Assembly (NCBI RefSeq): GCF_900187425.1
Contig: NZ_FYDJ01000002.1
Coordinates: 248,001-312,000, forward strand
Direction of reading: 5' to 3'
Length of the DNA stretch: 64,000 nucleotides
DNA from: Pseudomonas sp. Irchel s3h14
GTDB taxonomy: Bacteria > Pseudomonadota > Gammaproteobacteria > Pseudomonadales > Pseudomonadaceae
Shown here: one piece after another, positions 1-9,284 of the stretch
Layout: every line of letters starts with the position of its first letter
Position numbering within the stretch: the first letter of the stretch is position 1
The notes under the pieces: generated by a model
Seen by the model: only the letters and a program-made list of their open reading frames with translations
Database searches by the model: none
Told to the model about the DNA's origin: nothing
Position numbers and translations under genes: made by a program

Positions 1-742
1 AGTGCAGCGCCGGATGATCCGGACGCAGCAGGGTCATGCCGTGTTCGCCGCGAGTCACCAGCAATGCGCCGAGGTCGAGGTCGTGCATCAGCTGCGCGCC
101 CTTGCTCACCAGCTCGTGCTCATCGGCGCAACCGCCGACGATGGTTTCGAATTCGCTGAGGTTCGGGGTGATCAGGCTCGCACCACGGTAGATAGAGAAA
201 TCCTTGCCCTTGGGATCGGCCAGCACCGGAATGCCACGGGCACGTGCCGCCTGGATCAGCACCTGATGGTTTTTCAGCGCGCCTTTACCGTAGTCGGACA
301 GCACCAGCACTTTGATGCCTTCGAGCAACTCGTCGACCTGCTCGCCCAACGCCAACGCGTCGGTGGCGAATGGTTCTTCGAAGTCGATACGCAGCAGTTG
401 CTGGTGACGGCTCATGACCCGCAGCTTGACGATGGTCGGCTGGTGCGCGATGCGCTGGAACAACGCCCGCACGCCAGCGCCCTTGAGGCTATTGGCCAGG
501 CTGTCGGCGGCTTCATCGTCGCCGGTCACACCGACCAGCGAGGCTGGGGCGCCGAGGGCGGCAATGTTCAACGCAACGTTGGCGGCACCGCCCGGGCGGT
601 CCTCGATTTGCTCGACCTTGACTACCGGTACCGGCGCCTCAGGGGAAATCCGTGAGGTACCACCATGCCAGTAACGGTCGAGCATGACATCGCCGACCAC
701 CAAGACAGGGGCTTGATCGAATCGCGGCATGGACAACTTCAT
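1..742 (-). CDS. hldE: Bifunctional heptose-7-phosphate kinase / heptose-1-phosphate adenylyltransferase, N-terminal part
   Basis: HldE makes ADP-heptose for the LPS inner core: an N-terminal ribokinase-type kinase phosphorylates heptose-7-phosphate and a C-terminal nucleotidyltransferase adds AMP. Only the first 247 residues of the kinase domain are present, because the window edge cuts the gene. The translated start reads [18 protein letters not shown], followed by MLDRYWHGG and then [15 protein letters not shown], which are the sugar-binding and GG motifs of the PfkB/ribokinase family. The ATG at 742-740 is preceded by no strong ribosome binding site. msbA lies upstream on the same strand but is separated by 247 bases and a terminator, so hldE probably has its own promoter. 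Identification is firm; the C-terminal half cannot be checked here. Confidence 0.93.
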   Translation of the reverse strand, partial: MKLSMPRFDQAPVLVVGDVMLDRYWHGGTSRISPEAPVPVVKVEQIEDRPGGAANVALNIAALGAPASLVGVTGDDEAADSLANSLKGAGVRALFQRIAHQPTIVKLRVMSRHQQLLRIDFEEPFATDALALGEQVDELLEGIKVLVLSDYGKGALKNHQVLIQAARARGIPVLADPKGKDFSIYRGASLITPNLSEFETIVGGCADEHELVSKGAQLMHDLDLGALLVTRGEHGMTLLRPDHPALH

Positions 743-954
743 GGAGCAACCCACATACAAAATGAACAGGGGCGCGATATTAACACAGGGTTGGCGTGGG
801 CTTGTGTGACGGCTGCAATGGGATGATTCGGCGGGGCTTTCTGCTCATTTATTGATCAGGAAATCCGTCCGCGGTGCGCAGATTTACTCAGGCTTGGTCA
901 AGAAGGGTAAAGGTCTGGGTACAAATCACCGGGCGCATTGCACGCCAGGTGTGC

Positions 955-983
955 AAAAGGGGTGAGCCAGGCTCACCCCTTTT
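955..983 (-). terminator. Rho-independent terminator after msbA
   Basis: A near-perfect inverted repeat, GGGGTGAGCC facing GGCTCACCCC with a tight loop, is flanked by A-tracts and T-tracts on both strands. It begins 7 bases beyond the msbA stop codon, so it fits an intrinsic terminator ending the waaL-msbA transcript. The flanking A4/T4 could let it work in both directions, but no plus-strand gene ends here. Confidence 0.8.
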
Positions 984-989
984 GTGGGG

Positions 990-2795
990 TCAGGCGATGT
1001 CGCCAACCGGGGCGTCGAGGCCCATCGCATGCAGGCGCGAGTAGTATCCGTTTTGCGCCAGCAGTTGAGCGTGGGTGCCGCGCTCGACGATTTCGCCATG
1101 ATCCATGACCAGGATCAGGTCGGCTTTCTCGATGGTCGACAACCGGTGAGCAATCACCAGCGTGGTGCGACCTTTCATGACCTGATCCAGTGCCGCCTGA
1201 ATGTGCCGCTCGGACTCGGTATCGAGCGCCGACGTTGCCTCGTCGAGAATCAGCAACGGTGCGTTCTTCAACAAGGCCCGGGCAATCGCCAGGCGCTGAC
1301 GCTGGCCACCGGACAGCAACACGCCGTTTTCCCCGACCTGGGTGTCCAGGCCTTGCGGCATCTCCGAGATGAAGTCCATCGCGTAAGCATCCGTGGCGGC
1401 CTTTTCAATGTCGGCACGTGGGGCGCCGGCCAGGTCACCGTAAGCGATGTTGTTGGCGATGGTGTCATTGAACAGGGTCACATGCTGTGTCACCTGCGCC
1501 ACGTGTCGACGCAGATTGCGCAGACGATAGTCTTCGATTTCCACGTCATCGAGCATGATTTCGCCGGTTTCGTGGTGATAGAAGCGCGGAATCAGGCTGG
1601 CCAGGGTCGACTTGCCGCTACCCGAGCGTCCTACCAGGGCGATCATTTGCCCCGGTGCCGCCGCGAAGCTGATGTTCGTCAGCACTTCACGCTCGGTCCC
1701 TGGATAGGTGAAGCTCAGGTTGCGCACTTCCAGGTGGCCGCTGACGCGATCGCGCTCGACGGTACCCAGGTCAATCTCGGGTTCGACGTCCAGTTGCTCG
1801 AAAATGCTCTCGGCACCGGCAACGCCTTTCTGGATTGTCGAGCTGACTTCCGACAGCTGCCGAATCGGCTTGGGCAACAGTCCCGCCGCAGTGATGTAGG
1901 CCACCAGATCACCGGCGGTGGCATCGCCGCGCAGGAACAGCACCAGGAACATCAGCACCGCCATGGCGGTATAGATCACCAGTTGCAGCATCGGCGTGTA
2001 GACCGCGCCGGTCTTGGTCATGCGCAGTTGCTTGTTAGTGTTGCTCTGACTGGCTTCGGCGAAACGACGCTCTTCGTAGCTCTCGCCGCCGAAGCTGCGC
2101 ACCACGCGATAACCCTGGATGGTCTCGGAGGCCACGTGAGTCACGTCGCCCATCGCCACCTGGATCTTCTTGCTCTGCTTGCGGAATTTTTTGCTGGTGC
2201 TGCTCACCATGATCGCGATGATGGGCAGGATCGCCAGCATCACCAGGGTCAATTTCCAGTTCATCCACAACAGGTAAGCAAACAGGAACACCACGGTCAG
2301 GCCTTCACGAATGACCACTTTGATAGCGTCCGTGGCCGCACCGGTGACCATGGTCACGTTGAAGGTGATGCGCGAAATCAGGTGCCCGGAGTTATGGGTG
2401 TCGAAATAACGGTTGGGCAATACCAGCAATTTGTTGAACAGCTCGACACGCAAGTCGTGGACCAGCCCAAGGGAGACTTTGGCCAGGTAGTAGTTACCCA
2501 GGAAAGACCCCAGGCCTTGCCAGGCGGCGATCAGGATGATCAGCAGCGGCACGGCCATCAGCAACTGCAAGTCTTGCAGATAGGGAACAGTCGGGAAGAG
2601 CACCGCTTCGGGGTTGCTCAAGCCATCGACGAAATACTTGAGAATCCCCGCGAGCATGGGCTGCGTCGAGGCAAAGATCACGAAGCCGACGATACTCACC
2701 AGGAATAGGCCGATATAGGGTTTTACATAACCCAACAGCCGAAAATAGATTTTCAGGCTGGAATCCTGTCCCGCTTTGGGCGGTGCGTCACTCAT
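990..2795 (-). CDS. msbA: Lipid A export ATP-binding/permease protein MsbA
   Basis: MsbA is the inner-membrane ABC half-transporter that flips core-lipid A to the periplasmic leaflet. The protein of about 601 residues has an N-terminal transmembrane domain with about six helices (to about residue 325) and a C-terminal ATPase. Counting from the upstream GTG, Walker A (GRSGSGKST) is near residue 393, the signature LSGGQ near 498, Walker B (LLILDEATSALD) near 518, and the switch histidine lies in IAHRLS. I chose ATG 2795; an in-frame GTG at 2807 adds four residues (MSST) and cannot be excluded. It lies 15 bases downstream of waaL and is probably co-transcribed, which links export to ligation. 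Confidence 0.95.
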   Translation of the reverse strand: MSDAPPKAGQDSSLKIYFRLLGYVKPYIGLFLVSIVGFVIFASTQPMLAGILKYFVDGLSNPEAVLFPTVPYLQDLQLLMAVPLLIILIAAWQGLGSFLGNYYLAKVSLGLVHDLRVELFNKLLVLPNRYFDTHNSGHLISRITFNVTMVTGAATDAIKVVIREGLTVVFLFAYLLWMNWKLTLVMLAILPIIAIMVSSTSKKFRKQSKKIQVAMGDVTHVASETIQGYRVVRSFGGESYEERRFAEASQSNTNKQLRMTKTGAVYTPMLQLVIYTAMAVLMFLVLFLRGDATAGDLVAYITAAGLLPKPIRQLSEVSSTIQKGVAGAESIFEQLDVEPEIDLGTVERDRVSGHLEVRNLSFTYPGTEREVLTNISFAAAPGQMIALVGRSGSGKSTLASLIPRFYHHETGEIMLDDVEIEDYRLRNLRRHVAQVTQHVTLFNDTIANNIAYGDLAGAPRADIEKAATDAYAMDFISEMPQGLDTQVGENGVLLSGGQRQRLAIARALLKNAPLLILDEATSALDTESERHIQAALDQVMKGRTTLVIAHRLSTIEKADLILVMDHGEIVERGTHAQLLAQNGYYSRLHAMGLDAPVGDIA

Positions 2796-2810
2796 CGTAG
2801 AGCTCACTCG

Positions 2811-3983
2811 TTAGGAAGAACGCGAAATTTTATCACAAACGTCGGAATTGACCCGCGACCATACCAACACACTGGCCAGGCCAACGGGCAACCAACTGAT
2901 GAACCACTCGGCCCTTGGCGTTCCAGTCAGGCTGGCCGCATCGAATTGCATGGCCAGGGATGAAAATACCCATATGCCGATGACGCCTTGACCATATAGC
3001 GTTTCCCGGGCTTTCCAGGCCTCCCGTAAAACTGCAAGCCATACCGCGCACCACAACAACAGCCCCGGCAGACCCAGCTCGATGGCGACATGAGTGAAGA
3101 GGTTATGGGCATGGTCAAAGGACAAGCCGTCGGCGAGCACTTTATAGTTGCCGCCAAGGCCCAGACCGCGCCATGGGTGCTCGGCAATCATTTGCAAGCT
3201 TGCCATCAGAATTTGCGGACGATAGGAAACACCGCGAGCCATAACCAAAGGCTCGAAGAACCAGAAAGCCAACATCGCCACTGTCAACGCAGATAACGCA
3301 ACGACGCGACTGCGTCGATCGCGGCACCAGATCGGCATGACGAGCAACGTCAGGAACAACGCCAAGGCAGCACCACGACTCTGGCTAAGCACGACAAACA
3401 TGCCAAGGAAACCCAGCGCTACGACCCAGACCGCTTGTATCCAGCGCGCGCGCGGTACCCAATGAACAAGCCACACGGCCGCCAATCCAATAACGTAGCC
3501 ACCCAGAATCGGGTGAGACAACTCGCCCAAACCTTCAACGCGCGCGTACCAGACGTTGCCATCGACCCCATAAAATTTGACGGTGGCAACCAACGCAGTC
3601 AACGCCAGCCCAATACCGCCCCATTGCATGATACGAATGATTCGCTCGGACCGGGCATTGGCAAAAACCGGAAAAAAAAGCAGGAATACGCCGATGTACA
3701 ACAACCGCTTGACTTCGCGACTCGGCATCTCGTCGCTCGTCCAAGAGAGGCTAATCAATGACCAGACCAGCAGACCGAGCATCGGCAGGTAGACCCAGCG
3801 CTGCTCATATAGGAGTTCTCTGATCCGAGCCCGCGCTGACCAGCTGAACACCATGGCCGGCAGCCATAGCAGTGCGACCAACCCTTGCTGATAAAGTTTG
3901 TTGGTAGGCGCAACGGCGATAGCCAGCAGAAACCACAACAGACCTGACGTCATCCATACTTGCGCCCAACGTGTTTCTTGCAT
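2811..3983 (-). CDS. waaL: O-antigen ligase / Wzy-type polymerase family protein
   Basis: A polytopic inner-membrane protein of 390 residues with about ten or more hydrophobic helices. It belongs to the O-antigen ligase (WaaL/Wzy_C) family, which transfers undecaprenyl-linked O-polysaccharide to lipid A-core at the periplasmic face. Visible support is a run of hydrophobic segments from MTSGLLWFLLAIAVAP onward, the SQSRGAALAL segment, and the periplasmic DHAHNLFTHVAIELGLPG motif containing the family's conserved histidine. The reading frame is open upstream to 4043, but ATG 3983 has an excellent AAGGAG ribosome binding site 8 bases before it and starts MQETRWAQVW. The position next to msbA and wapR matches the P. 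aeruginosa waaL locus. Ligase activity is inferred from context; family assignment is firm. Confidence 0.85.
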   Translation of the reverse strand: MQETRWAQVWMTSGLLWFLLAIAVAPTNKLYQQGLVALLWLPAMVFSWSARARIRELLYEQRWVYLPMLGLLVWSLISLSWTSDEMPSREVKRLLYIGVFLLFFPVFANARSERIIRIMQWGGIGLALTALVATVKFYGVDGNVWYARVEGLGELSHPILGGYVIGLAAVWLVHWVPRARWIQAVWVVALGFLGMFVVLSQSRGAALALFLTLLVMPIWCRDRRSRVVALSALTVAMLAFWFFEPLVMARGVSYRPQILMASLQMIAEHPWRGLGLGGNYKVLADGLSFDHAHNLFTHVAIELGLPGLLLWCAVWLAVLREAWKARETLYGQGVIGIWVFSSLAMQFDAASLTGTPRAEWFISWLPVGLASVLVWSRVNSDVCDKISRSS

Positions 3984-4083
3984 CAAATTGCTCCTTAGAC
4001 AACCTAACCCGGCATGGTTAAAACTGAAACTTTTCGGCATCATTGGCCGCCACAGTGCCCGCGTAATTCCAACAAGGCTTTCT

Positions 4084-4692
4084 ATGATGCAATGCTCCCG
4101 GCTTCCGCAAGACGCTTTAAATCAAATGATTGAAGCCGCCAGAGTACTGGAGGCCGACAGCTACGGCCCGAAAGTTTACCTGTTGCAGGATGGGAATATC
4201 CTGAAACTGTTTCGTCGCAAGCGTATTTTATCTTCCGCGTTGTTTCGTCCGTACTCGAAACGCTTCATCGACAATGCCGCCGAACTGCACAAGCTTGGCG
4301 TACCTACCCTTCAGGTCCTGCAGTTCTATCGACTGCAAACCCCAGGCATGACGGCGGTGCTTTACCAGCCCCTGCCGGGAGAAACCCTGCGCCAGATCGC
4401 CAGTAAGGAAGGGTTCAACTGGCAGCAGACACTGCCGGCTCTGACGGGGCTGATACGTAGCCTTCATATGTCAGGGATCTACTTTCGGTCACTGCACCTG
4501 GGCAACATCGTGGTCACGCCGGACAACCGAATGGGCCTGATCGATATAGCGGATATGCGTTTCTTGCGGGCGCCACTGCCCAAGCATCTGATCAAGCGCA
4601 ACCTGCAGCATTTCGCTCGCTATATTGCGCGCGAAAACCTGAACGACAGCTTTCCAATGCAGGCACTCGAGCAAGCTGTTCTGGCATCATGA
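4084..4692 (+). CDS. LPS-kinase-like (InaA/Rdo family) small protein
   Basis: A 202-residue protein of the lipopolysaccharide kinase (InaA) fold, similar in position to PA4998 of P. aeruginosa. It keeps the lysine region (GNILKLFRRKR) and a catalytic-loop-like stretch, SLHLGNIVVTPDNRMGLIDIADM, in which the usual HxD is HLG. Activity as a kinase is therefore uncertain. The start MMQCSRLPQD is chosen at ATG 4084 because AAGG lies at a suitable distance, and the open frame further upstream runs through the waaL start region. It is the only plus-strand gene in the core locus; waaL diverges from it. Its last 6 bases overlap the end of the convergent wapR gene (4687-4692). The substrate is unknown. 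Confidence 0.75.
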   Translation: MMQCSRLPQDALNQMIEAARVLEADSYGPKVYLLQDGNILKLFRRKRILSSALFRPYSKRFIDNAAELHKLGVPTLQVLQFYRLQTPGMTAVLYQPLPGETLRQIASKEGFNWQQTLPALTGLIRSLHMSGIYFRSLHLGNIVVTPDNRMGLIDIADMRFLRAPLPKHLIKRNLQHFARYIARENLNDSFPMQALEQAVLAS

Positions 4693-5781
4693 AAGCAATG
4701 CACGGGCCGTCTGACTGAAGTTCAGCCAGGCCTGGTCAGGGGCCAGCTCCTGATACTGGCCTGCCGCGATATCTTTCGCAGAAGCGCTGGACGCTCGCAC
4801 AATAATATCGCTCCAGGCACTGACGTCCTTTACGGGGGCATACCAACCCGTGTCGGCCAACTGCTCGCGAAACACTGGCAATTCGCTGGAAATTACGGGG
4901 ACACCCGCCATCACCGCCTCTTGCATAATCAGTCCCAGGCCCTCGTCCAGTGAAGGGATAGCGACCCAGTCGAAGGCCCTGTAAAGCCGCGCGGCATCAT
5001 TCAGATGGCCGGGCAAGGAAACACTCGCGCGCAACCCCAGGTGATCAATGCGTGCTTGCAACGCTTCTCTGGCAGGCCCTTCACCGATAATCACCAATCG
5101 CAGATCGGGCCGCTGCTTCAATGCAGAGGCGAAGGCCTCGATCAGACAGGCAAACCCCTTGTTTTCCACCAATCGCCCCACCGCACCGAGCACAGGCGTG
5201 CCATCCAGGGGCAACCCCAATCGGGCGCGAGCCTCCTCGCGAGGGAGTACCGAGGAGCGAAACACGGCAGGGTCAAACGCACTACGCAGTGTCATGACCG
5301 GCATTTGAAGGTCTCGGCCCAGCGAGGCCGCCAAGGTGTTCGACACTGCGACCAATGTCAGCCGGGACGTCGAGAGCTGGTGGAAGAGGGCTCGATCTCC
5401 GGCACGAACTCGCGTGGAACCATGAACAATCACCACCGCGTGGATGTTTGGCAATGTTTTGATAAGGGGTAAAAGTGTGTGAGCTACCCCCAAGCCATCG
5501 AGCAGCAAAAGGTGTGCCCCACTCTGCTTGAGGGCTCTCTTGAAAGAGGCCTGCATCCAGGGCTTCATCAGCCGCCAGAAATGCCGCCCTTTCAAACGGG
5601 CGGAGGACAGTTTCCATTCCCGGGTTTCGCCAACATTCACTCCAGACCCTGACGCGCAGCCCTGAAGTAACCAGGTCTTGACCGATGCGGTAGGGCCGGC
5701 CTGCGACAGTATTTGCTGATGAACCTTGTGAATTGATGCGAACGGCGCACCGCCGGACCACATAACGTTAAGGATACTCAT
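4687..5781 (-). CDS. wapR: GT4 glycosyltransferase, probable core rhamnosyltransferase WapR
   Basis: A 364-residue GT-B glycosyltransferase of family GT4. The C-terminal donor-binding half shows VLGAVGRLVENKG, LVIIGEGPAREALQ and the EX7E region PSLDEGLGLIMQEAVMAG, all typical of retaining nucleotide-sugar transferases. The N-terminus MSILNVMWSGGAPFASIHKVH and the place between waaL and ssg match P. aeruginosa PA5000, the alpha-1,3-rhamnosyltransferase that makes the core form able to receive O-antigen. I chose ATG 5781 over a TTG at 5796; neither has a strong ribosome binding site. The donor sugar is inferred only from synteny. The gene ends convergently with, and overlaps by 6 bases, the small kinase-like gene. 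Confidence 0.7.
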   Translation of the reverse strand: MSILNVMWSGGAPFASIHKVHQQILSQAGPTASVKTWLLQGCASGSGVNVGETREWKLSSARLKGRHFWRLMKPWMQASFKRALKQSGAHLLLLDGLGVAHTLLPLIKTLPNIHAVVIVHGSTRVRAGDRALFHQLSTSRLTLVAVSNTLAASLGRDLQMPVMTLRSAFDPAVFRSSVLPREEARARLGLPLDGTPVLGAVGRLVENKGFACLIEAFASALKQRPDLRLVIIGEGPAREALQARIDHLGLRASVSLPGHLNDAARLYRAFDWVAIPSLDEGLGLIMQEAVMAGVPVISSELPVFREQLADTGWYAPVKDVSAWSDIIVRASSASAKDIAAGQYQELAPDQAWLNFSQTARALLS

Positions 5782-5995
5782 AAGGCAACAAGCCAACGCA
5801 TGGAACTATGCAGGTACGCTGCGGCGCACTTAATTGAGAAAACAGCCAATGCAGACTCCCGGCATTAGAGACAATGCAAACTTGATGTGTTCGCGACGAA
5901 CGCGCGCCTTGCGCTGATGCTCAATCGACAGCTGTACGTGGAGGCCAAAACCGGCACGCCGAACGACATCTCCTTCCAGCGCCACAGAAACCCTG

Positions 5996-6952
5996 TCAAA
6001 CGCCCAGCTTCAGGCGCACTTTTTCCAGCAGACTCAACGGTGCGTGAGGACGCAATGCTGGTTCGAGCTCCTCGACGATACGCTTCCCGATATGCGCAAA
6101 GCTGAACTGGCCAACCACCAGTTCACGACCATTGCGAGCGATACGCTGCGCCAGCTCCGGGTCAGCCCGTAGCCTCGCGAGTTTTTCCTGAAGCTGCGGG
6201 ATACTTTGATAGAAAACAACGTTGTGCATATCGTGCAAACCCAGCGCGCTGCTTTCAGCCGTGCCCTGATCATAAGCCAGCAGCACACAACCACACGCCA
6301 TGGCCTCGAAATTCTTGATCATGAATTCGCCCATACCGACGTCGGCGCTGACGAAGTAGCGAATGCGGTTAAGCGTATCGCAGTATTCCTCACCCGACTT
6401 GGTACGCGTCACCACCAGAGGTTCGACGCGCGCCAACTCATCGAGCAGTGCTTTGCGGCCGCTATAGGCGACGCTGTTGGTACTGCCTACAAATGCCAGT
6501 TCGATATCTCGCTCACGACCTTGATCTTGCAGCAGCGACTGGTCGTATCCCTTGGGAACAAACACCGCATCGAAACCTTCCTCGCGCAGGCGGTCGGCGA
6601 CCATGAAACCCGAGCTGATCACCCGTGCCCAGGGTAGCTTGCGGTAATACGCGCTGAACTTTCCGGTGTACTTGCACGGGATGTAATTCTGGTACGCATC
6701 GTGTTCCAGAATAACCAGATTGGGCAGGGTCTGGATGAACCTCACCTGTCTGATTTCTTTTTTGAATCGCAGGAAAAAAACAATCCGGTCGTAGCGGGTC
6801 ACATCGACATGCTTGCGAAAGTATCCACGCAAGTCGTCCTGCTCTGCGCTGGTCAGCTCACGCTTGTCGCAGTCGCAGTGCTCGGCGATACCGTCATACA
6901 GTCGATCGAGGATCGCTCGCTGCTCTTTCTGCACCAGAAACAGAACTTTCAA
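5996..6952 (-). CDS. ssg: Ssg-like glycosyltransferase of cell-surface polysaccharide
   Basis: A 318-residue GT-B-type glycosyltransferase matching Ssg (PA5001), which affects LPS and exopolysaccharide, motility and phage sensitivity in P. aeruginosa. The N-terminal half begins KVLFLVQKEQRAILDRLYDGI. The C-terminal half contains DIELAFVGSTNSVAYSGRK and the donor-site segment FMIKNFEAMACGCVLLAYDQG, as in CgeB/GT1-like proteins. The start codon is TTG at 6952-6950, overlapping the dnpA stop as TTGA, so translation is probably coupled to dnpA. The acceptor and donor are not evident from sequence. A 214-base spacer in which I see no clear element separates it from wapR. Confidence 0.82.
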   Translation of the reverse strand: MKVLFLVQKEQRAILDRLYDGIAEHCDCDKRELTSAEQDDLRGYFRKHVDVTRYDRIVFFLRFKKEIRQVRFIQTLPNLVILEHDAYQNYIPCKYTGKFSAYYRKLPWARVISSGFMVADRLREEGFDAVFVPKGYDQSLLQDQGRERDIELAFVGSTNSVAYSGRKALLDELARVEPLVVTRTKSGEEYCDTLNRIRYFVSADVGMGEFMIKNFEAMACGCVLLAYDQGTAESSALGLHDMHNVVFYQSIPQLQEKLARLRADPELAQRIARNGRELVVGQFSFAHIGKRIVEELEPALRPHAPLSLLEKVRLKLGV

Positions 6953-8391
6953 TTGGTCTCTCTCTTTCCAGACAGCTCTTGGACCCAGAATAATTCGTGG
7001 CGGCGGACTGCTTTACGGAAGAACTCGTTTTCGCCGAAAACCGGCCAGCGTCGGGCCGCCAGACAACGTTGTATCGCCCGGCGAAGCAAACGCTTGAGGG
7101 GAAGTCGGGGCTGAAGGTCGTGCATCATGCCCAACGACATAGCCTTGTGCCACTGTTTTTCGGCCGACAGACAAAGTGCCCAAGGACGCAACGGTTCGTG
7201 ATTATTGATCTGTGGCGGCAGTGTCACACCGGTACCGGCGTCACCCATTGGCCAGCGATCGTTGTCGTGTAGATGATTGGCGTAATGCAATAAGGTTTCG
7301 GGCTGCCAGGCTGTACCGTTCAGTGCCTGCATCACCGCTTGCTGTGAGCATAGATGGTCTGGGTGCGGGTCGAAACGCGGATGTGGCAAAACAATGACCT
7401 GCGGCTGGATACGCTCGATCAACTCACTCAGATCGGCCAGCAGATTGTTCCAGGACGGTATGCCATCGACGTCACTGCCCAGGGCAAACGGATTGAACCG
7501 TCGAAAATATCGGGTATCGCCAAGCTGTGCCTCACGGGACACCACGGCCTCGGCCGGTGCGCTTTGCATGGCGGACAATTGCAGGCAGAAATACCCCAAC
7601 TGAATACAGCGCTCCTGAGGTACGCCGCCCCACAACGGCACGCTGATGCTATCCCAGGCGCGAAGCGAGCCTTTCAACCGGGACGCTTCGACGCCGTTGA
7701 GCCCCATCTGCTGATAGTGCCCGGCCTCGATTTCGCCGGCAGTCAAAGTCACGATCCAGCTTTGACTGGCGCTGCTGTACAACCCGAAGGCGGCCAACTC
7801 GGCATCGTCGGCGTGGGGCGCGATCACCATCACCCGTTGACGGCTGTAATCCGGATGCTCGAACGCCCTGAGCACCGGTTCACCCAGCAGTCGGCAGAAA
7901 CGCCCATGCAGGCGTAACTCACCTTGCGACAGAACCTGCGCCTGACCACTGAGGTTGAGGTAACGCAGGCCGTTCACACCACGCTCGAAGGTTTGTCGGT
8001 CCGGGTTATCCCCCCCCGACAACTCGACCACGGGATCGATGAAGCGTCCCAGCCAGGTGCTTTTTATCCGCAGCGCCAAAACCAGGGTGGCGTCGTCGAC
8101 CAGCATGACGCCGTCGTCCAGGCGCAAACGCTCACCGTCGAGGTGAACCTTGGGCTGCTGGGTGTACGGTGGAAAGCTGTACTGATAATCGTCTTTGGGC
8201 GAATAAAACAAATGGTCGGCAAACCAGGCCTCGTGGGCAATCCAGCCCAGAACCGCGAGCACCAGCGGCAACCACCAGGTCACCAACACACCGATGGCAA
8301 TCAATAGCACCAGCGCGATGAACAGACCGATGCGTTTGTTGCGCCGATGGCGCTTGAGCAATTGTTGTTTGCGGTTCATGGGCTGGCTCAT
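6949..8391 (-). CDS. dnpA: PIG-L family de-N-acetylase DnpA
   Basis: A 480-residue membrane-anchored deacetylase of the PIG-L/LmbE family. A hydrophobic segment near residues 20-50 (IGLFIALVLLIAIGVLV followed by LPLVLAVLGWI) anchors it. The catalytic zinc motif appears as IAPHADDAELAAFG in mid-protein, and a second metal/histidine motif as HPRFDPHPDH. In P. aeruginosa the syntenic PA5002 (DnpA) influences LPS core and fluoroquinolone tolerance. I place the start at ATG 8391 (MSQPMNRKQQLLK), which overlaps the mig-14 stop by ATGA; the frame is open upstream to 8418 but those extra codons lie inside mig-14. It overlaps ssg by 4 bases downstream. The natural substrate is inferred to be an acetamido sugar of the core. 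Confidence 0.85.
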   Translation of the reverse strand: MSQPMNRKQQLLKRHRRNKRIGLFIALVLLIAIGVLVTWWLPLVLAVLGWIAHEAWFADHLFYSPKDDYQYSFPPYTQQPKVHLDGERLRLDDGVMLVDDATLVLALRIKSTWLGRFIDPVVELSGGDNPDRQTFERGVNGLRYLNLSGQAQVLSQGELRLHGRFCRLLGEPVLRAFEHPDYSRQRVMVIAPHADDAELAAFGLYSSASQSWIVTLTAGEIEAGHYQQMGLNGVEASRLKGSLRAWDSISVPLWGGVPQERCIQLGYFCLQLSAMQSAPAEAVVSREAQLGDTRYFRRFNPFALGSDVDGIPSWNNLLADLSELIERIQPQVIVLPHPRFDPHPDHLCSQQAVMQALNGTAWQPETLLHYANHLHDNDRWPMGDAGTGVTLPPQINNHEPLRPWALCLSAEKQWHKAMSLGMMHDLQPRLPLKRLLRRAIQRCLAARRWPVFGENEFFRKAVRRHELFWVQELSGKRETN

Positions 8392-9284
8392 ACGGTGAAC
8401 ACCGGCACAGGATTGCACCAGCGATCCTTGTATTCACGGTCGGCACGACCGAAAGAAAAGCGCAACGGTTTGTCCAACGACCGGGCATGCTCCCAGGCGC
8501 TTTGCGTATTGAGAAAACTCAGCACGCTGCCCGGACTGAATTCGCGGGTTTCGGGATCGACGCCGCCATTGATGTACTCGACGCTGATCCACTGCGGTGT
8601 CTCGACACGGTAGACCAGTTGAATCGCTATCGGCGCATCGTTGAGGAAAATCACCGAGCCGATCAGCAAATCACGCAGTAACTCGATGACCTCAGCCATG
8701 CGCTCGGCCCCCGTCGCCGGGAAGCCCCAGCGACGCTGGAACAGGTCGCAATAGATCGCCGCCAGTTCACTGCTGGAAAACTCCGCGACCGGCCGGACCA
8801 CTCCGCCCGCTTCTTCCAGCAATCGCAATTCACGGCGCTGGTTGTAGCGAAACTTCTTCGACAGTTCTTCGGGAGTCCGGGCCATCGCCAGCTGTTCGGC
8901 CTGCAACTTGATACCGGTGAAGCGGCCTTCATTCAGTGCCGACAGGTAGCGCCCACGATGACGCAGCGGCGCTTGTGCATCGGCAGCGGCCGGCAGGATG
9001 AACTCGGCATTACCGAGGTCGAACAGACCTTTTTTACCGCAGCGCTTGAGCACATCCTTGGACAAGGCGAGGTCGCGGCCCCAGGTCGGGATCGCGGCTT
9101 TGACTTCACCGTTTTGCTCCCAGGCCAGGTAGCGCACAGGAATGTCGGCCAACTGCGCCAGTCGCTCGACCACCATGGGATGAGTGGCGACGCTGCCGCC
9201 ATATCGTTGCCAGGCTTCAGCATATGTCGAGGCGTCGACTACCGCCCAGCCACGTTCGCGCCAGCCTTGAAATCGGTTGAGCAT
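8388..9284 (-). CDS. mig-14: Mig-14 family protein, GNAT/FemAB-like acyltransferase fold
   Basis: A 298-residue protein matching Mig-14 (PA5003 by position), a family linked to resistance to antimicrobial peptides in Salmonella and Pseudomonas. The sequence shows the FemAB/GNAT-like core: KKFRYNQRRELRLLEEAGG, then AIYCDLFQRRWGFPATG, DAPIAIQLVYRVETPQWISVEYINGGVD and a C-terminal RFSFGRADREYKDRW. ATG 9284 overlaps the wapH stop by one base (TGATG) and the gene overlaps dnpA by 4 bases, so it is an integral member of the core operon. The biochemical reaction is not established; aminoacyl or acyl transfer to an envelope component is an inference from the fold. Confidence 0.83.
   Translation of the reverse strand: MLNRFQGWRERGWAVVDASTYAEAWQRYGGSVATHPMVVERLAQLADIPVRYLAWEQNGEVKAAIPTWGRDLALSKDVLKRCGKKGLFDLGNAEFILPAAADAQAPLRHRGRYLSALNEGRFTGIKLQAEQLAMARTPEELSKKFRYNQRRELRLLEEAGGVVRPVAEFSSSELAAIYCDLFQRRWGFPATGAERMAEVIELLRDLLIGSVIFLNDAPIAIQLVYRVETPQWISVEYINGGVDPETREFSPGSVLSFLNTQSAWEHARSLDKPLRFSFGRADREYKDRWCNPVPVFTV

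Noticed and set aside
984..2708. 574-residue plus-strand frame over msbA, and similar frames over wapH, wapO, the LPS kinase genes and dipA
   Set aside because: All lie inside well-supported minus- or plus-strand genes and have no recognisable domains.
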